Shown here: positions 36,831-49,300 of the stretch, one piece after another
Numbering within the stretch: position 1 is the first letter of the stretch
Layout: each line of letters begins with the position of its first letter
From: Silybum marianum
Lineage: Eukaryota; Streptophyta; Magnoliopsida; Asterales; Asteraceae
DNA: 64,000 nucleotides
Assembly (NCBI GenBank): GCA_036898165.1
Contig: CM072541.1
Span: 26,376,501 to 26,440,500, forward strand
Reading direction: 5' to 3'
The notes under the pieces: generated by a model
Told to the model about the DNA's origin: nothing
The model's input: only the letters and a program-made list of their open reading frames with translations
The model's database searches: none
Position numbers and translations under genes: made by a program

Positions 36831-37028
36831 GATGCAATAATACTTTTTAAAAGGCATTTATTTGCATATCTAAATTCACCACATTTAGAATACTCCTACT
36901 ACGGTTTTCACCAAAATCTAACACAATCACTTGTATATAAACTAAAACCCTATTCATACATTTTAAACATCGATTTACGACCCACAAAGGAAAAGCAAAA
37001 CAAATTCAAAAGTTATGGTAGAATACAA

Positions 37029-37324
37029 GGGGCCGTTTACTAAACGCTTATCCGGGGTAAGACTTATCAAGTCATGTTACCTTACCGGAGGAATATGACA
37101 ATTACCAAAAATCTTACCCGGTAAGAGCGAAAACTAGAAAAACAAGGACCAAGAGTGTTACCCCAGTAAGTGATTGCGACAACTCTTACTACAGTAAGCA
37201 CTTACTGGGTAAATTGTTGCATACGATACCGTTTTGGTGGACTAAAATCTAACCCGGTAAGTAAATCATAGTGTTGAATTTTGCCGGTAAGCACTTACCC
37301 GAATAAGATTTGGTAAACGGCCCC
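37029..37324. mobile_element. GGGGCCGTTTAC PIF/Harbinger MITE, copy 4
   Basis: The best-preserved ends of the family: GGGGCCGTTTACTAAACGCT on the left and GGGGCCGTTTACCAAATCTT inward from the right. TTA follows the right end; the left flank is CAA. The interior carries 'cttacccggtaag' palindromes. Confidence 0.7.
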
Positions 37325-37329
37325 TTAGT

Positions 37330-37810
37330 GTAGTTTGGTTTCATCTTCTTTCAACTGCATTATCAGTTGGTTTTTGAATGACAGTCCATAACCGACCAAA
37401 ACCGACCAACCCGAACCGACCAACATCTAATTACCATCAATTAATCATCCGATAACCATCCAACTATCATTCAGTTAGTTTGTCTTCAATTTGCTTAAAT
37501 CAAAATTGTTGGTTTTTGAATTTTTAGCTTCACTTATGTTGGTTTAACACATATTAAAAGTGATTAATTAATTTGTTCATTATTAAAAATTTTGAATTGA
37601 ATTAACACATTGGATGAATCCAATCACATTGTATCATTCATTGAATATCCGACGGATATCCAATGAATGGAACCGAGCCAATCCAATCATTCATTGGATC
37701 GGTTCGATTGTCCGATGTTAATCGAATCGGTTGGCAAAATCCAACATCCAATGAATAACTAGATCGGTTTGGTTTCCCTCACATCTAATGAATGTCAACC
37801 GACGAACACC
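37330..37810. other. Repeat-like intergenic segment
   Basis: Contains 'gaccgacc', 'ccaatgaatg' and 'attggatcggttcg' motifs in both orientations, suggesting an old foldback element. The boundaries are not clear. Confidence 0.35.
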
Positions 37811-37902
37811 CCTAGTTGTACATATGCAATGATGCGTATATACTAATGCATAGAAAAACACAACTTCAAGTAATTTGTAACATGCAATTATGCATATGCA
37901 CT

Positions 37903-38280
37903 TAAGGGTATAAACGAGCCGAGCCGAGTAGTAGGTTAATCAAGCCGGGCTCAAAAAATTAATACTGGACTCGAGCTCGATTAACTTTTCAATGTAAGGC
38001 TTGGGCTCGAATATTTTTTGACTTATCGAGCTTAAGCTCGATGCTCGTTTATGGGTTCAAACTCGCGATCAATTAGAGGTATGCACAAATGGCTCGACTC
38101 GGCTTTACTTAAAAAAATTGAATCAAGTTTTCGAACGAGTCTAGTCAAACATTAGTGTTATAATGTTCGGCTCATTTAGTTAAACGAATTCGATTTTGTG
38201 TCTGAGATCAACTGGAGCTCGATAATTATTAAGCTCAAGCTCGAGTAGCCCGCTAAAAGCTCGAATCGCTTACAGGCCTA
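37903..38280. mobile_element. hAT element with perfect 8-bp TSD
   Basis: A 378-bp element with ends TAAGGGTATAAACGAGC and, inward from the right, TAGGCCTGTAAGCGATTC. The 8-bp duplication TATGCACT lies on both sides (37895-37902 and 38281-38288). The termini are rich in 'gagccgag/ctcgagct' motifs, as in 36696-36830. It sits inside an older 'tgcatatgca' foldback related to 7602-7771. Confidence 0.8.
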
Positions 38281-38763
38281 TATGCACTAATACATACATA
38301 TATATATATATATATATGTACACTGACGCATGGAAAAAAAACCAACTTCAATCACTTGTATACCATCCGGATAGAGGGCTCCAAGGGTGTTTTTCAGTTT
38401 TCTTTTTTCAGTATTTTCCTCTAAACCTCACTCTGTGACTTCTAATACTATTTTTTAGTCTATAGAAGATGTAAGAGGAAAGAAAGTACAAAAAACGTTA
38501 CTCCATGAAGTTGCTTTCTTTTACACCATCAAACCAAACAGACACGAAAGAAAAAAAAAACCAAATAACTCATTACGGTTTAGCCAATACAATTAGTTCA
38601 CATTTTGGATTCCAAATAAAAAAAAGAGGAAAGGACGATAACCATTGATTGATACACCCATTCTTTTTCTCTAAAACATATCCATCCATCCAATAAGAGC
38701 ACTAGACCATAAAATTACCAGATAACTCTTAAATCATATATCCATCCATCCATCCTTTTTTCA

Positions 38764-39317
38764 TTAAGCCTTGCTGTCTATGCTCATTGGTTCAGCATCC
38801 TTCGTACCCGATTTCTGCAAACAATAATACCAAAATTAGATACCATTTTCAAAACTTATATAACAACAAACAAAAACATGAAAGATAGAACATAAAAATA
38901 AAAATAAAGGGAAAAAGGCTCACATTGGAGGATGATTTGGTCATTTTGGCAAACATATTTCCATAAAATTTAGCATCCTTCTTATTGTATTCTTTTATCT
39001 TCTCCTTCAGTACTTTGTATTCAAGTTTCACATCCCTGATCATCATCATCAAACAATACCAATATCATATATACATATATATATATATATATAAAGCTAA
39101 TCTACGAGTTGCATTCAGTTTTAAAACATATAAAAGGTTCTCACTTGTTATTAGGGTCGATCTCAAGGGCTTTTTTGATATCGAGCTCTGCAAGATCCAA
39201 ATCAGCTACATTGATGTAAGCTTGAGCTCTTCGGTAAAGTGCCTTCACATTTGTACTCTCGAGTTCTAGGACCTGTGTGAATCAGAGTTCCCATCCCACA
39301 TCAATACATTTTATTAG

Positions 39318-39349
<32 letters not shown>

Positions 39350-42346
39350 TATACACAGGGGAGGGATCATAAGAAAACCACCCCTCTTTCCTCTCTAAAG
39401 GAAACTCCCTTAGGACCACATATGATGTATGTCCTGCACAATAAAAAATCATATCTGATTCAATGGAACCCACCATTGAATCTATGATTCTTATTGTATG
39501 GGACCCACATCATATGTTGTCCTAAGGGAGTTCCTTTGTTCTTTTAAATATGCAGAATTCTCATTTGAACCTCTACATATATATATATATATCAAATTGT
39601 CAATAGAATGCAATTTGATCTGACCTTGGTGCAAAGTTTTTCAGCCTGCTTGTAATCTTTGAGCTTCAACTGACAAGCTGCATTATTAAGGTTGCAAGTG
39701 ACTTTCAATGCTTTTGCTTGTTTCTTTTCTTCTTCCTCAAAATTAGTATCGTATTCGATGAACTTAGCAGCCTGAAAAAAAGAAACCAAGATTTATTTAA
39801 GCCATACATACTACAAGCTTTTTAACATTATTATTATTAGCAAAAACAAAAAGTTCTCACCTTCTCATATCGCTTCACGGCTTTCAAATATTTACCAGCT
39901 TTAAAGAATGCATTTCCTTCTTCCTTCTTTTTGCCAGCAGCCTCGATCTTTTCCGGGGTGTTCATGTCCCAAGATTCTTTTTCCTGAAAAACAAATTACC
40001 GTTAGCACCATACGAACAATATACATACACATTATATATATATCTGGATTCATCTAAAACACGACTTCAAAATTTAAATTCCAATGACCTTAATAAAGGA
40101 AATAAGCTCGATTTCGTAGGTCACAGTAGCATTAGGGGGAACCACTGCTAATTCTTGCTTGGAACCAGTAGAACCGAATGCATATTCTGGCTGAATTGTC
40201 ACATGAGCTACTTCCCCTTTCTTCATTGTCATCACAGCTCTATCCAGCCCATCGATCACTTGCTCTGATTGTGTTAAGACCAAAAAGATCCATCAATAAA
40301 AACAGATAAAAAAAACACGAAAGGATTAAAGAAACATAAACTTCTGATGATCTAAATAAATACCTTCATCTGCTTTGAAATCCAAAGGGTCGGTGTCATC
40401 GTGACCTCTCTTGATGAATACAGTACCATCTTGTAGCTTACCAATTAAGCACACTGCACATCAAAAGAAAGCAATTTCAGACACCATATATATATATATA
40501 TATATATAAAAAGAAATGGCCTAAGTCATTGCTACTGAGTACTGACCCTGAACGACAGCTCCTTCATTCGGGCGCTCATATCCCTCGCCTTCTTTCAAGA
40601 TTTTCTTGATGACTTTCTTGTCATCAGTGACATTTGAGACAACCTTCCATGATACAAGTTCTAGTGTGATTTGCAATGTAGCATTTGGTGGGACTGAAGC
40701 TTGATCACCAGAAGCAGGTTTCCCCTTCTCCCCAAATCCATCTAGAACCAGAAAAATTAGAAGTGAGGGTCTGTTTGTTAGCAGCTTAATGAGCGACTGT
40801 TTGGTAATGGCTTAATGATATAGAAAGTGGCTTATTCAGTAAGCTTTTAGAGAGAGCTTTATGCAGAAAGCCATGTTTTTTACAAACATTTCCCTCCCAA
40901 TTAAAACAACAACTTCTATCTATTAAAAAACCCTTCCAAATAAAAACTTTCCCTCCACAAAGACAACTTTATTGATACAGAACTCGATGGAAAACCAAAG
41001 GCAAGGCAAAATTTCTTCACAAAAGAGACACTTACATTGCGGTTTGACTGTAAGAACAACCTTTTCTCCTTTCTTCATGGTCTTTAGAGCAGCACTAATA
41101 GCAGGACAGAAATGACCTAATTGAAAACAAACAAGTCAGCAACAATCAAAAATGCTCCTAAAAGTCTAAAACCACAAAAAAAGAAGGCCCCAATGTAAAC
41201 TACCATCTTGTACTGTGAACTCCACTCCATCAGCTTTTGCAACTAGAGTCCCATCCTCAAGTTGAACCTCATAATTTACTGTAATTGCCAAAAAAGATCC
41301 AAAATTTTATACATCTAAAACATGAAAAAAAACAAAAATTTAAGCATAAAAATTAGACATAAAAGAGGTACCTAGAACTTCATCAAGATCTTTAGGGTTC
41401 TCCCACTTCTCTCCTTCCTTTACAATCTTCTTGAAGATCCCACCATCTTTACAAATATCCTTCACACTAACCCAAGAGAGAAGTTCCACATCAAACTGAA
41501 GGGTGGCATTTGGAGGAATTGTAGGAGGAGAACCACTTTCACCATAAGCCAGATCAGCAGGAATGGTAAAAAGTGCATTTTCACCTTTCTTCATTGTCTT
41601 AATACCTTGATCCCATCCCTTAATAACTTGCCCTAATGTCAAAATAAAACAAAAATTAACAAATGGCATGCAAAATTGGCAATTGAAATGTAACATGTCA
41701 TCAGTAAAATCACCATTTAACACCAAAATGTCATAATTTATCACCATAATCTCATCTGTTCATAAGAAAATAAGTTTTTTATATGCATAAACAACAAGAT
41801 CATGTGGTTTTAACATACATTATGCATTTTAACATCAATAAATCATGCCATTAAGAACTAATACTCAAAAACAACGAAATTGATTCAAGTTCAAACAGTA
41901 AAAGTTCAATATACAGTACACGAATACAACAAAAAAACGCAATCATTGAGAAATAATCTCACCTTGGCCGAGAGTGAACTTAAATGGCGTTCCTCTATCA
42001 CGACTAGAATCAAATTGAGTCCCATCGAGCAATGTTCCAGTATAATGAACTGTAAAAAACACACAAATCCAACTCACAATCAATATCTTCATAACGATTA
42101 CGAGTTTTCAACCCCAACGACGATAGAAATCATTAAAAAAAAGGTGTAACAAAAGCTCATACCTTCAACTTCATCTCCACTTTCAGGCGTATCCCAACCT
42201 TCACCTTCTTTAAGAAGCTTCTTCTTCAAACCTTGAGTACCGATTTCCTTCTCTTCTCCAACCTTCAACGGCGCCGGCGATTCAATATCATCCATAAATT
42301 CATCGTTCATCTCCTCAGCTGCCGGAATATCAAAATCCTCATCCAT
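38764..42346 (-). CDS. FKBP62: ROF1/FKBP62-type FKBP-TPR co-chaperone
   Basis: Multi-domain peptidyl-prolyl isomerase and HSP90 co-chaperone of 569 residues (Arabidopsis ROF1 is about 550). Thirteen exons in consistent phase: 42346-42163, 42049-41963, 41632-41372, 41278-41204, 41116-41036, 40741-40547, 40453-40364, 40264-40089, 39983-39861, 39771-39625, 39272-39145, 39035-38924, 38814-38764. FKBP domain 1 (about 40-150) keeps every FKBP12 pocket residue (Y64, F74, D75, F86, V93, I94, W97, Y120, F137). Domains 2 (about 165-268) and 3 (about 283-384) lack the FD pair and the pocket Trp, so they are probably non-catalytic. TPRs follow (about 400-517), then a basic helix FYGNMFAKM resembling the calmodulin-binding tail. 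In Arabidopsis these proteins act in heat tolerance. It could equally be called ROF2/FKBP65-like. Confidence 0.96.
39358..39576. mobile_element. TA-microsatellite MITE family 1 in FKBP62 intron 10
   Basis: Starts 'aggggagggatcataagaaa', carries 'ggaccacatatgatgt' and its complement in two arms, and ends 'ctcatttgaacctctac'. TA runs lie on both sides (39319-39350 and 39577-39592). It sits wholly inside the intron at 39273-39624, on neither splice site. Confidence 0.65.
40766..40960. mobile_element. Tourist-like MITE fragment in FKBP62 intron 5
   Basis: One end reads 'gggtctgtttgttagcagct', close to the right end (inward 'gggtgtgtttgttaacggct') of the repeat in the intron at 33386-34171. The opposite end is not clear. 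Confidence 0.4.
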
Positions 42347-42467
42347 TTCACTCGCAACAAGTTACAAACACAGATTATTCCACCAAAAAAAACAAGCAAA
42401 TTAGAGAGACAAACAGTTGAATCAATCAAATTATCAAACAGCGAGTAGAATCAAGATCGAAAGTGGT

Positions 42468-42474
42468 TTTTATA
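42468..42474 (-). promoter_or_regulatory. TATA box of the FKBP62 gene
   Basis: TATAAAA on the minus strand, about 120 bp upstream of the FKBP62 start codon and just downstream of a heat-shock-element-like array. Confidence 0.55.
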
Positions 42475-42513
42475 TCGAAACGGATTACTGAAAGTGTGAA
42501 GAAAGTTGGGGGA

Positions 42514-42526
42514 TTCTAGAGGGTTC
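42514..42526 (-). promoter_or_regulatory. Imperfect heat-shock element
   Basis: Alternating trimers TTC (42514-42516), GAG (42519-42521) and TTC (42524-42526) at exact 5-bp spacing. This is a three-unit HSE with one mismatch (GAG for GAA), 40 bp upstream of the TATA box. The ROF1/ROF2 family is known to be heat-inducible, which supports function, but the mismatch keeps this tentative. Confidence 0.45.
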
Positions 42527-42815
42527 TGAAGAAGGGTTTACAAAAGTGAAAGTGACGAAGGGTCAGGATGGTTCGAGAGAGATCTCGTTGACGATAGTCT
42601 CGAGATTTTTGTTATCCGCTGTGGTGCACCTTACCTTAGCGGATTGTGGTAATCCAACGGTCAGAGATTACCGGGTCGGGTTCTTTTGTATGACCTTTTG
42701 AAAAGATCCGATAGTATTAATTGACAAATTTAATGACAAATTTTAATCTCTCATCAACCCCTTTTAGCATCTATAGAATATTCTCCTCTTTTTTACATTT
42801 TTGGCTTAATATTAA

Positions 42816-43035
42816 GGGTGTGTTTGGATTAGCTTATTGACTTATAACTTATTGGCTTTTTGAAAAAGTGTTTATTAAAAGCTGATAAGTTAAAAATTTT
42901 GACTTCTTAAAAAATGACTTATTACCGGTTTGGCACGGGTAAGTTATTTTTGCCAAACACTCAAAATAATTTATTACCGGTGTTACACCGAGATAAGTCA
43001 GTAAGTTGTTTTGATAAGCTAAAACAAACACCCCC
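42816..43035. mobile_element. Tourist-like MITE
   Basis: A 220-bp element with ends GGGTGTGTTTGGATTAGCTT and, inward from the right, GGGGGTGTTTGTTTTAGCTT. TAA flanks both sides (42813-42815 and 43036-43038). It lies about 350 bp upstream of the FKBP62 TATA box. Confidence 0.78.
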
Positions 43036-43599
43036 TAAAAGCATCTTTAACAGTATTATTAAAACTAGAAAGGTACTCGCGCAATGCAGCGAGATACATT
43101 TCGATCTTAATCTATATCGATTCTATAATACGATTTTATATGGTTTTATTTTTTAATAAAATATAAATTTGAATATATAATAAAATTTAAAAATATATAT
43201 ATAGCTGTTATCAAATTAATTCTTTAAAAGTTCTTTTTGTAGTTTTTTTTAATTAATTTTTTTATTATAATTTAATTTAAGATTAATAACAATTTAATTT
43301 AATTTTGGTTTAATAATATTATTTTTTATAAAGATAATAATTAAGTATTATGTTATAACTTAATGATTATTCTGATTATTTTTTAGATTTTTTTATATTT
43401 TAAATAAGATGTTTATCTTGTATTTAATAATGTTTATTTGTAGTTAGTTACAAAAATTCAAACATGGAGCTTTAATAAATTGTACTTACGCATAGTTACT
43501 TGTAATTTTGAATTTTAAGTAATATGCATCAATAAACAATACTATATGCATAAAAATTGGTTTTTAAGAGTTTTTGCCAAATGCTTTATAATATAGTAT

Positions 43600-43968
43600 A
43601 GATAAAAAAGTGTGTCTTTTTTTATCTAAACATCTTTAATAGTTTTACTATATTGTTTTTTATAATAAAAAAAACTTTGAATTTTTACAAATTTAGAGAA
43701 ATCTCTAAATATTGATGATGTAAAAGAGAAATGACTATTTTATTCAATTTTATCAATAAGATTAATTCTTCATCATTTTACATTATGTTTTTATATAAAG
43801 TGTATTGGGATGATAAATTAAAGAATATTATATTAATATAATTTTTGTTAAAATCTCTAAAATAGAAAATTGTTGGAAAATGTAATTTTTTTTAGAAATT
43901 TTGACTTTTGATTTTGTATTTTAGAAAAAAATTAGAAAACTTGTTGGAGAATGGAGATGCTCTAATCT
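43600..43968. mobile_element. GAGCATCTCC-type MITE, probable
   Basis: The right end 'ggagaatggagatgctctaa' matches the family. The left end (acatctttaatagtttta) is degenerate. The interior has 'aaatttagagaaatctctaa' palindromes. Confidence 0.45.
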
Positions 43969-44990
43969 CTCAATAACGTTTTATACCGAATAAAAATATT
44001 GACATAAGTCTTGATAAATTCAGTGGTTATAGATATCGTGGATATCTTGAGTTGAAACAGGGTCAATGTGATATTTCACCATCAACTATTATGTCATAAG
44101 TCACAAGCCACGTACTCAAGATTTAAAATAATGTATGACATGACATGACGGTGAGGTCAAACCTCAAACTTACATGGTATGGAGAGGACGCGATATTTTT
44201 CAAGGAATGACAAGGTGGAATACTTGTACACCGTATGTAGAATTATAGATATAGATATATGTTTTCTACATATTATTCAATTAGATAATTATATTAAAAA
44301 AATTACAGTTATATTAGAAAAGAAAAATCATATGTAAACAATTAATGTAAAAGAATATTTACATTTTGTAAATTATTTTGACAACAACCATTTAAACAAG
44401 TTAAAAGTTTTGGTATTAAACATGACAACGATCCAACAAAAAGCATTGAATATATTGTTGATGGATTTTAGTGTCGAAAAGAATGTTAAAAGAACTTGAG
44501 AAACAGCAGCCGTACAAATTAAAAAGAAACAGAAATAAAAAGGAGAAGGAAGAATGTAAATTAGAAAGTAAAATTAAATATTACTATAGTTAAATGATAC
44601 ATATTTATAATGTTATGTCACCTAACTACGTAAGATTTCTTTTTTGTATTATTAGGTAAATTGTCATCAATATAAAAATATTTAAAATTATGTTACATTA
44701 TCTAAGAGAGAGAAAAGTTATTCTTATAATAGTGTGATTTACAATGTGAAAGTTGTTATCATGTAAAGTTCACTTGATTATTAGATACAATTGGTTTTAA
44801 AATATGATAAAGGCATCGTTACATGAAATAAAAGTTAAAACAAATTCCGTGATGTTTTAATATATTTTATACCAAAAAAATACAAGATATTTAACAAAAA
44901 AAAAACTGTAATTTGGTACAAAATTCTTGTAGGCAGATTCAAATCTCGTTCTTGCCTCCTTGGCCGCTTTTGCTTATCATTTTAATGCAT
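43969..44990. other. Intergenic, no gene seen
   Basis: AT-rich sequence between FKBP62 and FKBP15 without open frames of note. Confidence 0.45.
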
Positions 44991-44996
44991 CTAACC

Positions 44997-45326
44997 AGTG
45001 GGGGATTCATGATTTTTATCTACTGGAGTCCTATTAAGATAGATTAAAGGCGCATAAAGTCATCCGATGTGTTTCGGGAAATTTATTAAGTTTTTTAGTT
45101 GATTTTAAGGGATTTTCTTATTATTTTTGTCGATTTTGTAGGGTTTTCTTAGTGTTTTTATCGATTTTAAAAGATTTTTTTATTGTTTTTGTCAATAGCC
45201 GGCAAGATGGGGTCCTTTAGAAAATTATACCGAGAGGAACTAAGGTTAAATATAGTATTTTGATACTTTTTTAACAGTTCACTGGGTCCTGGGACCCCCC
45301 CTTTTGAAGGTTGCATCCGCCACTGC
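44997..45326. mobile_element. CAGTGGCGGATC-type element, best copy
   Basis: Ends 'cagtgggggattcatg' and, inward from the right, 'cagtggcggatgcaacc' form the clearest terminal inverted repeats of this family. The interior carries 'gtcatccgatgtgtttcggg' and 'gattttg' blocks shared with copies near 15111, 27231 and 35471. Confidence 0.65.
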
Positions 45327-45522
45327 ATCCAATGATCAACTTTCATTTATATATTTAACAAAGTATATTATTAAAAAGTTATTATCAAGACATTAAAATT
45401 ACCATATCAAGCATTACATATTGTAATATTTTCATTTATCCGAATTTTAACATTAAAAACAACTATTAAATGAGAGAGCAATATTTTCATTGTACGAGGA
45501 TAAATCGTTCACAAAAATATTA

Positions 45523-45752
45523 CTCCCTCTGTTTCAAATTAAGTGTTTACATTACTATTTTTGTTTGTCCCAAATTAAGTTTCCACTTTCAAAGGTAAGT
45601 TTTCAATTTCCCATTCTACCTTTAAATATGAGATGAAAAAAGTTTCTCTCTCTAATATTAAGAGTATAAATGTCACTTGGTTATTTAAGATTGCACATTT
45701 TTAAAATTGTGTGTCATTTTTATTGTGGACACTTATTTTGAAACGGAGAGAG
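45523..45752. mobile_element. Stowaway MITE
   Basis: Ends CTCCCTCTGTTTCAAATTAA and, inward from the right, CTCTCTCCGTTTCAAAATAA. TA target duplications lie on each side (45521-45522 and 45753-45754). A complete 230-bp Tc1/mariner-type MITE. Confidence 0.82.
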
Positions 45753-46344
45753 TAATTGATAAAAAAAGGTTTTTGAGTAAATAGGTTTGTGAAAATAGAT
45801 TTTTGCTAATAAGATGGAAAATAGATTTAATGTTGTTTTACTACTTGATTGACCGAAATAATCATTTAAACAGTAAAACTTATTAGCAACTTATGAAATC
45901 TACTTTTAAAAACTTAATATTCATATAATAACACTTCTAACAAGTGGTTAAAATGCTACTCACGAAATGTTAACATTAGAAATGTCACACACACAATTTG
46001 TTAAGTGTTACTTAACTAGCTTGTCAAAGTGTTAATTCATGAATATTGAATTCACAAAAAGTAGATTTTATAATCTACTAAATCGCTACTTATGGAATCT
46101 TGGTTATTTAGATCAATTGAGTTATATGAAATGAATTAAAAAGGGTCTAAAATGACTATTTTAGACACTTTCACTAATAAAAAAAAGGGTGAAAAAACCA
46201 TTTGTGGAAACTAAAAAGCTTTTAGAAAGATAATTGGGATGCACTCTAGAAGACATAGTCTTTGAAGGTACAAAAATACAAAGTATGAAATCTAAAATTC
46301 TCTCCTAATAGCGGTTCAACAACCCGTAGAAAAGATCATCAGAT

Positions 46345-49300
46345 TCATAACTCATTTTTATCGGTATCTTCTTCTGCACCCGACCCTTTACCATTAACCG
46401 CTACAAGCTCTGTATCAAATATAAGTGTTGCCCCACCTGTTTATTGTTACATGTAAATAGTTTTAGTGCACATTTTGAACGGATCCTTCAAAATGAAGAT
46501 TCTAGACAAATCAGATAAAGTAAGAGAGAGAGTTTGAAGTTCTTCAAATTTACGAAACTCCCAAAAAGTAATTACCACGAGAGAAAATACAATTTATTGT
46601 TTATATCACAATAACAAACCAACTTAAATATTTTGGAGAGGAATGATATTTTATTAAATGTATAAAATATTTTAATAATAGAAAATGTATTGGAGTTGAA
46701 TATTATTTTTTTGAAAGATTTTGAATTTTAATTCACCTGATTTTTTTTTGTTGAAGATGCTTAATAAAAAAAGATAGTTTTACCCTAAAAAAGCAAAACA
46801 ACTTTCTATCCAACCTGCATTGAGTTAGACATTTAGGCCTTGTTTGTTTTTTCATTTTAAGCTCTTAATCACCACTTATGTCTGATTCGTTTAGCCGTTT
46901 CATAACCATTTCAGAACTGAAATCAAACTTCAAACTTCAGCACCTATTAAAAAACAAATGCCACCTTATTGTTGTAGCAAAACTAACAAAAAAGTTAGAT
47001 TGTTTACTACATGTTGTCGTTTTTTTTATCGGATGACAAGAGCTTATCTGGTTAGTGCTTACTTTATTTGTGTTGGTAAACGGCTAATACATTTTACTGA
47101 AAGCTAGTATTTTAATTTCTCAATGATAGCAATTTCAACCTTTTAGAAAATAAAGGGCCTGATGACCTCCAAGATATTATCACCTAATGAGATCAAATAC
47201 CATGAAGCTAAAATTGCTTCATCACAAAGAACAATAATTAGAAACCTAAAATTGCCTCTGGCATGTAGCTTAGTTGGTAAAGAAGAGGAATGACTTTATC
47301 CAAATACAAGGCAAGTTGGGTTCGATTCAAGGCCCCCCTAGCCTCAGTCGTTGGTTAAGGCTTGTGGGGGATGAGGCTAGTAACCCATCTACCCCAGGTT
47401 CGAATCCAGGCGCAAACAGCTTGTGGTCACTGGGGAATTATCTCAGGGTTGCATGTTTTAGCAGTCTTAAAATTGTCAGGGATTAGTTTAGGCAAATGCC
47501 TAAGATACCCTTTACAAAAAAAGCCTCAGTCGCTGAGTGAGCCAAAAAAATAATTCCCCCTCCCATTGGTGTCCTTGAAGACAGGTTCCATGTGGAGTCA
47601 GTTGGAGTTGCCAGTAATCAACTTTTTGCCCAAATAATTGGGTCAGATGGTGCTTTTCTAGTTGTTAGTGAGCCAAAAATCCTAACAGGCCCGTTTGTTT
47701 TGGATTTCGTGAGATATGGAATTGGATTTCATTCCAATCCAGTGTTTGGTTTAAAAAAAATCTAGAATTGAAATCTCATGAGTAGTTGGTATTTCATGGG
47801 ATTTCAATGGATTTGTTTGTAATAATGTTTTAAATTTTATTAAAAATATTTGTTTTGTAATAATCAATTAAAAAGGGTAATTTTTTTTATTTTTTTATAA
47901 ATTATTACAAGGAAATGTAATTCCATTCCAAATCCTACAAACCAAGCACGCCAAAGAATCCAAATCCTTTCAAAACATTCAGTCAAACCAAACAGGCGTA
48001 TAAAAGAAGTTTTTACTGTTATAGTGAAGCCAAAATACCGAGTAAAAACACCGCATTCACCCGAGTGAAATGCTTGACCCCTTTAAGCCAAAATACCCAA
48101 AGGTAGTTTAACTGAAATGCTTGACCCTCTTTGGGTCCGTATAGTTTGCAGAATTTTATAGGATTTGGAATTAAATTCCATACCAATCATGGGTTTGGTT
48201 TAAAGGAAGGTCTGGAATTGAAACCCCACAAACATGGGATTTAGAAATCTCATGAGGGTAGTTGGTATTTCGCTAGATGTTAAAAGATTTGTTTGTAATA
48301 ATGTTTTAAAATATGTTAAAAACACGTGTTTTGTAATAATTAATTAATAAAAAGTCAATTTAATTATCTTTATAATTTGTTTTTATCGATTATTTATAAA
48401 GAATATAATTCAATTCCATTCCAAATCCTAGCAGCCAAACACACAGATTCCAAATCCTCCCACGAAATCCAAATCCCTAAAAAAACATTCCGTCAAACAA
48501 AACGGGCCCTTTGTTCTTTTCCCTTTCACCTTAATACTTTCAAAGTTTATGGCTTGAATTGGAATCTTGAATGTTTTAAGGTCTTCTTTGACTTCAATTA
48601 TCTTATTGTTGTTGGAGATAATCACAAATACTTTGTGGGGGTAGTTAGGATACTTAGTTCAATCAGTTGTGTGTTTACAATATTTAGGGGAAAATGGGGT
48701 TATGCTGACCAATATATTAAGGGGAGAAAATTTGAATGCCTTTCATCTTTGTTTATCTTGTTCGTTGTTTAAGAATTAAGGCCTTCTTTAAGAAGGAATA
48801 ACTTGTAAGTTATAAACAAAATCCTTAGGGGCATGTTCAATTGAAAACCTATGTTCCATTGTGAAACGGGGGACAAAGAAAAGTGCGCCACGTGTGTCAA
48901 ACATTCACGGGAGATCCATCATGAATGGTTTATTATTATGAAATATGAATCATGAATCGTGTAGACAGACATTCATTATTCATGATGAATTGGGGACAGC
49001 CGAGGATACGTGTCACTCTCTCATTTGCCCACAGTTCACAATGGAAAAAATATTTGCAATTGAACTTCCCTCAAAATCCTTAATACTTATGGTTATAAGA
49101 ATTAGATGGTTTTCCAAAACAAAATAAGCAGAAAAAAAAGGAGTAATCATTACCTGGTATGGTAGGTGGTGAACCCTGATCTCCATAACCCATCTTTGCA
49201 GGTATCTTCAACTTACGCTTCTCCCCAACGCACATTCCCAGTAGTCCCTGATCCCATCCTGGAAGAGTAATGTTGTTTCATGATCCAATTCTAAACAAAT

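Noticed and set aside
41880..42448. Plus-strand open frames overlapping FKBP62 exons 1-2
   Set aside because: They lie antisense to a gene with 13 phase-consistent exons and have no features of their own.
47259..47335. Functional tRNA gene
   Set aside because: Boxes A and B are present, but the arms do not pair into a cloverleaf and the context is that of a SINE.
48377..48772. 131-codon open frame in FKBP15 intron 5
   Set aside because: It starts inside a repeat end, has no recognisable domain and lies wholly within an intron defined by matching splice phases.
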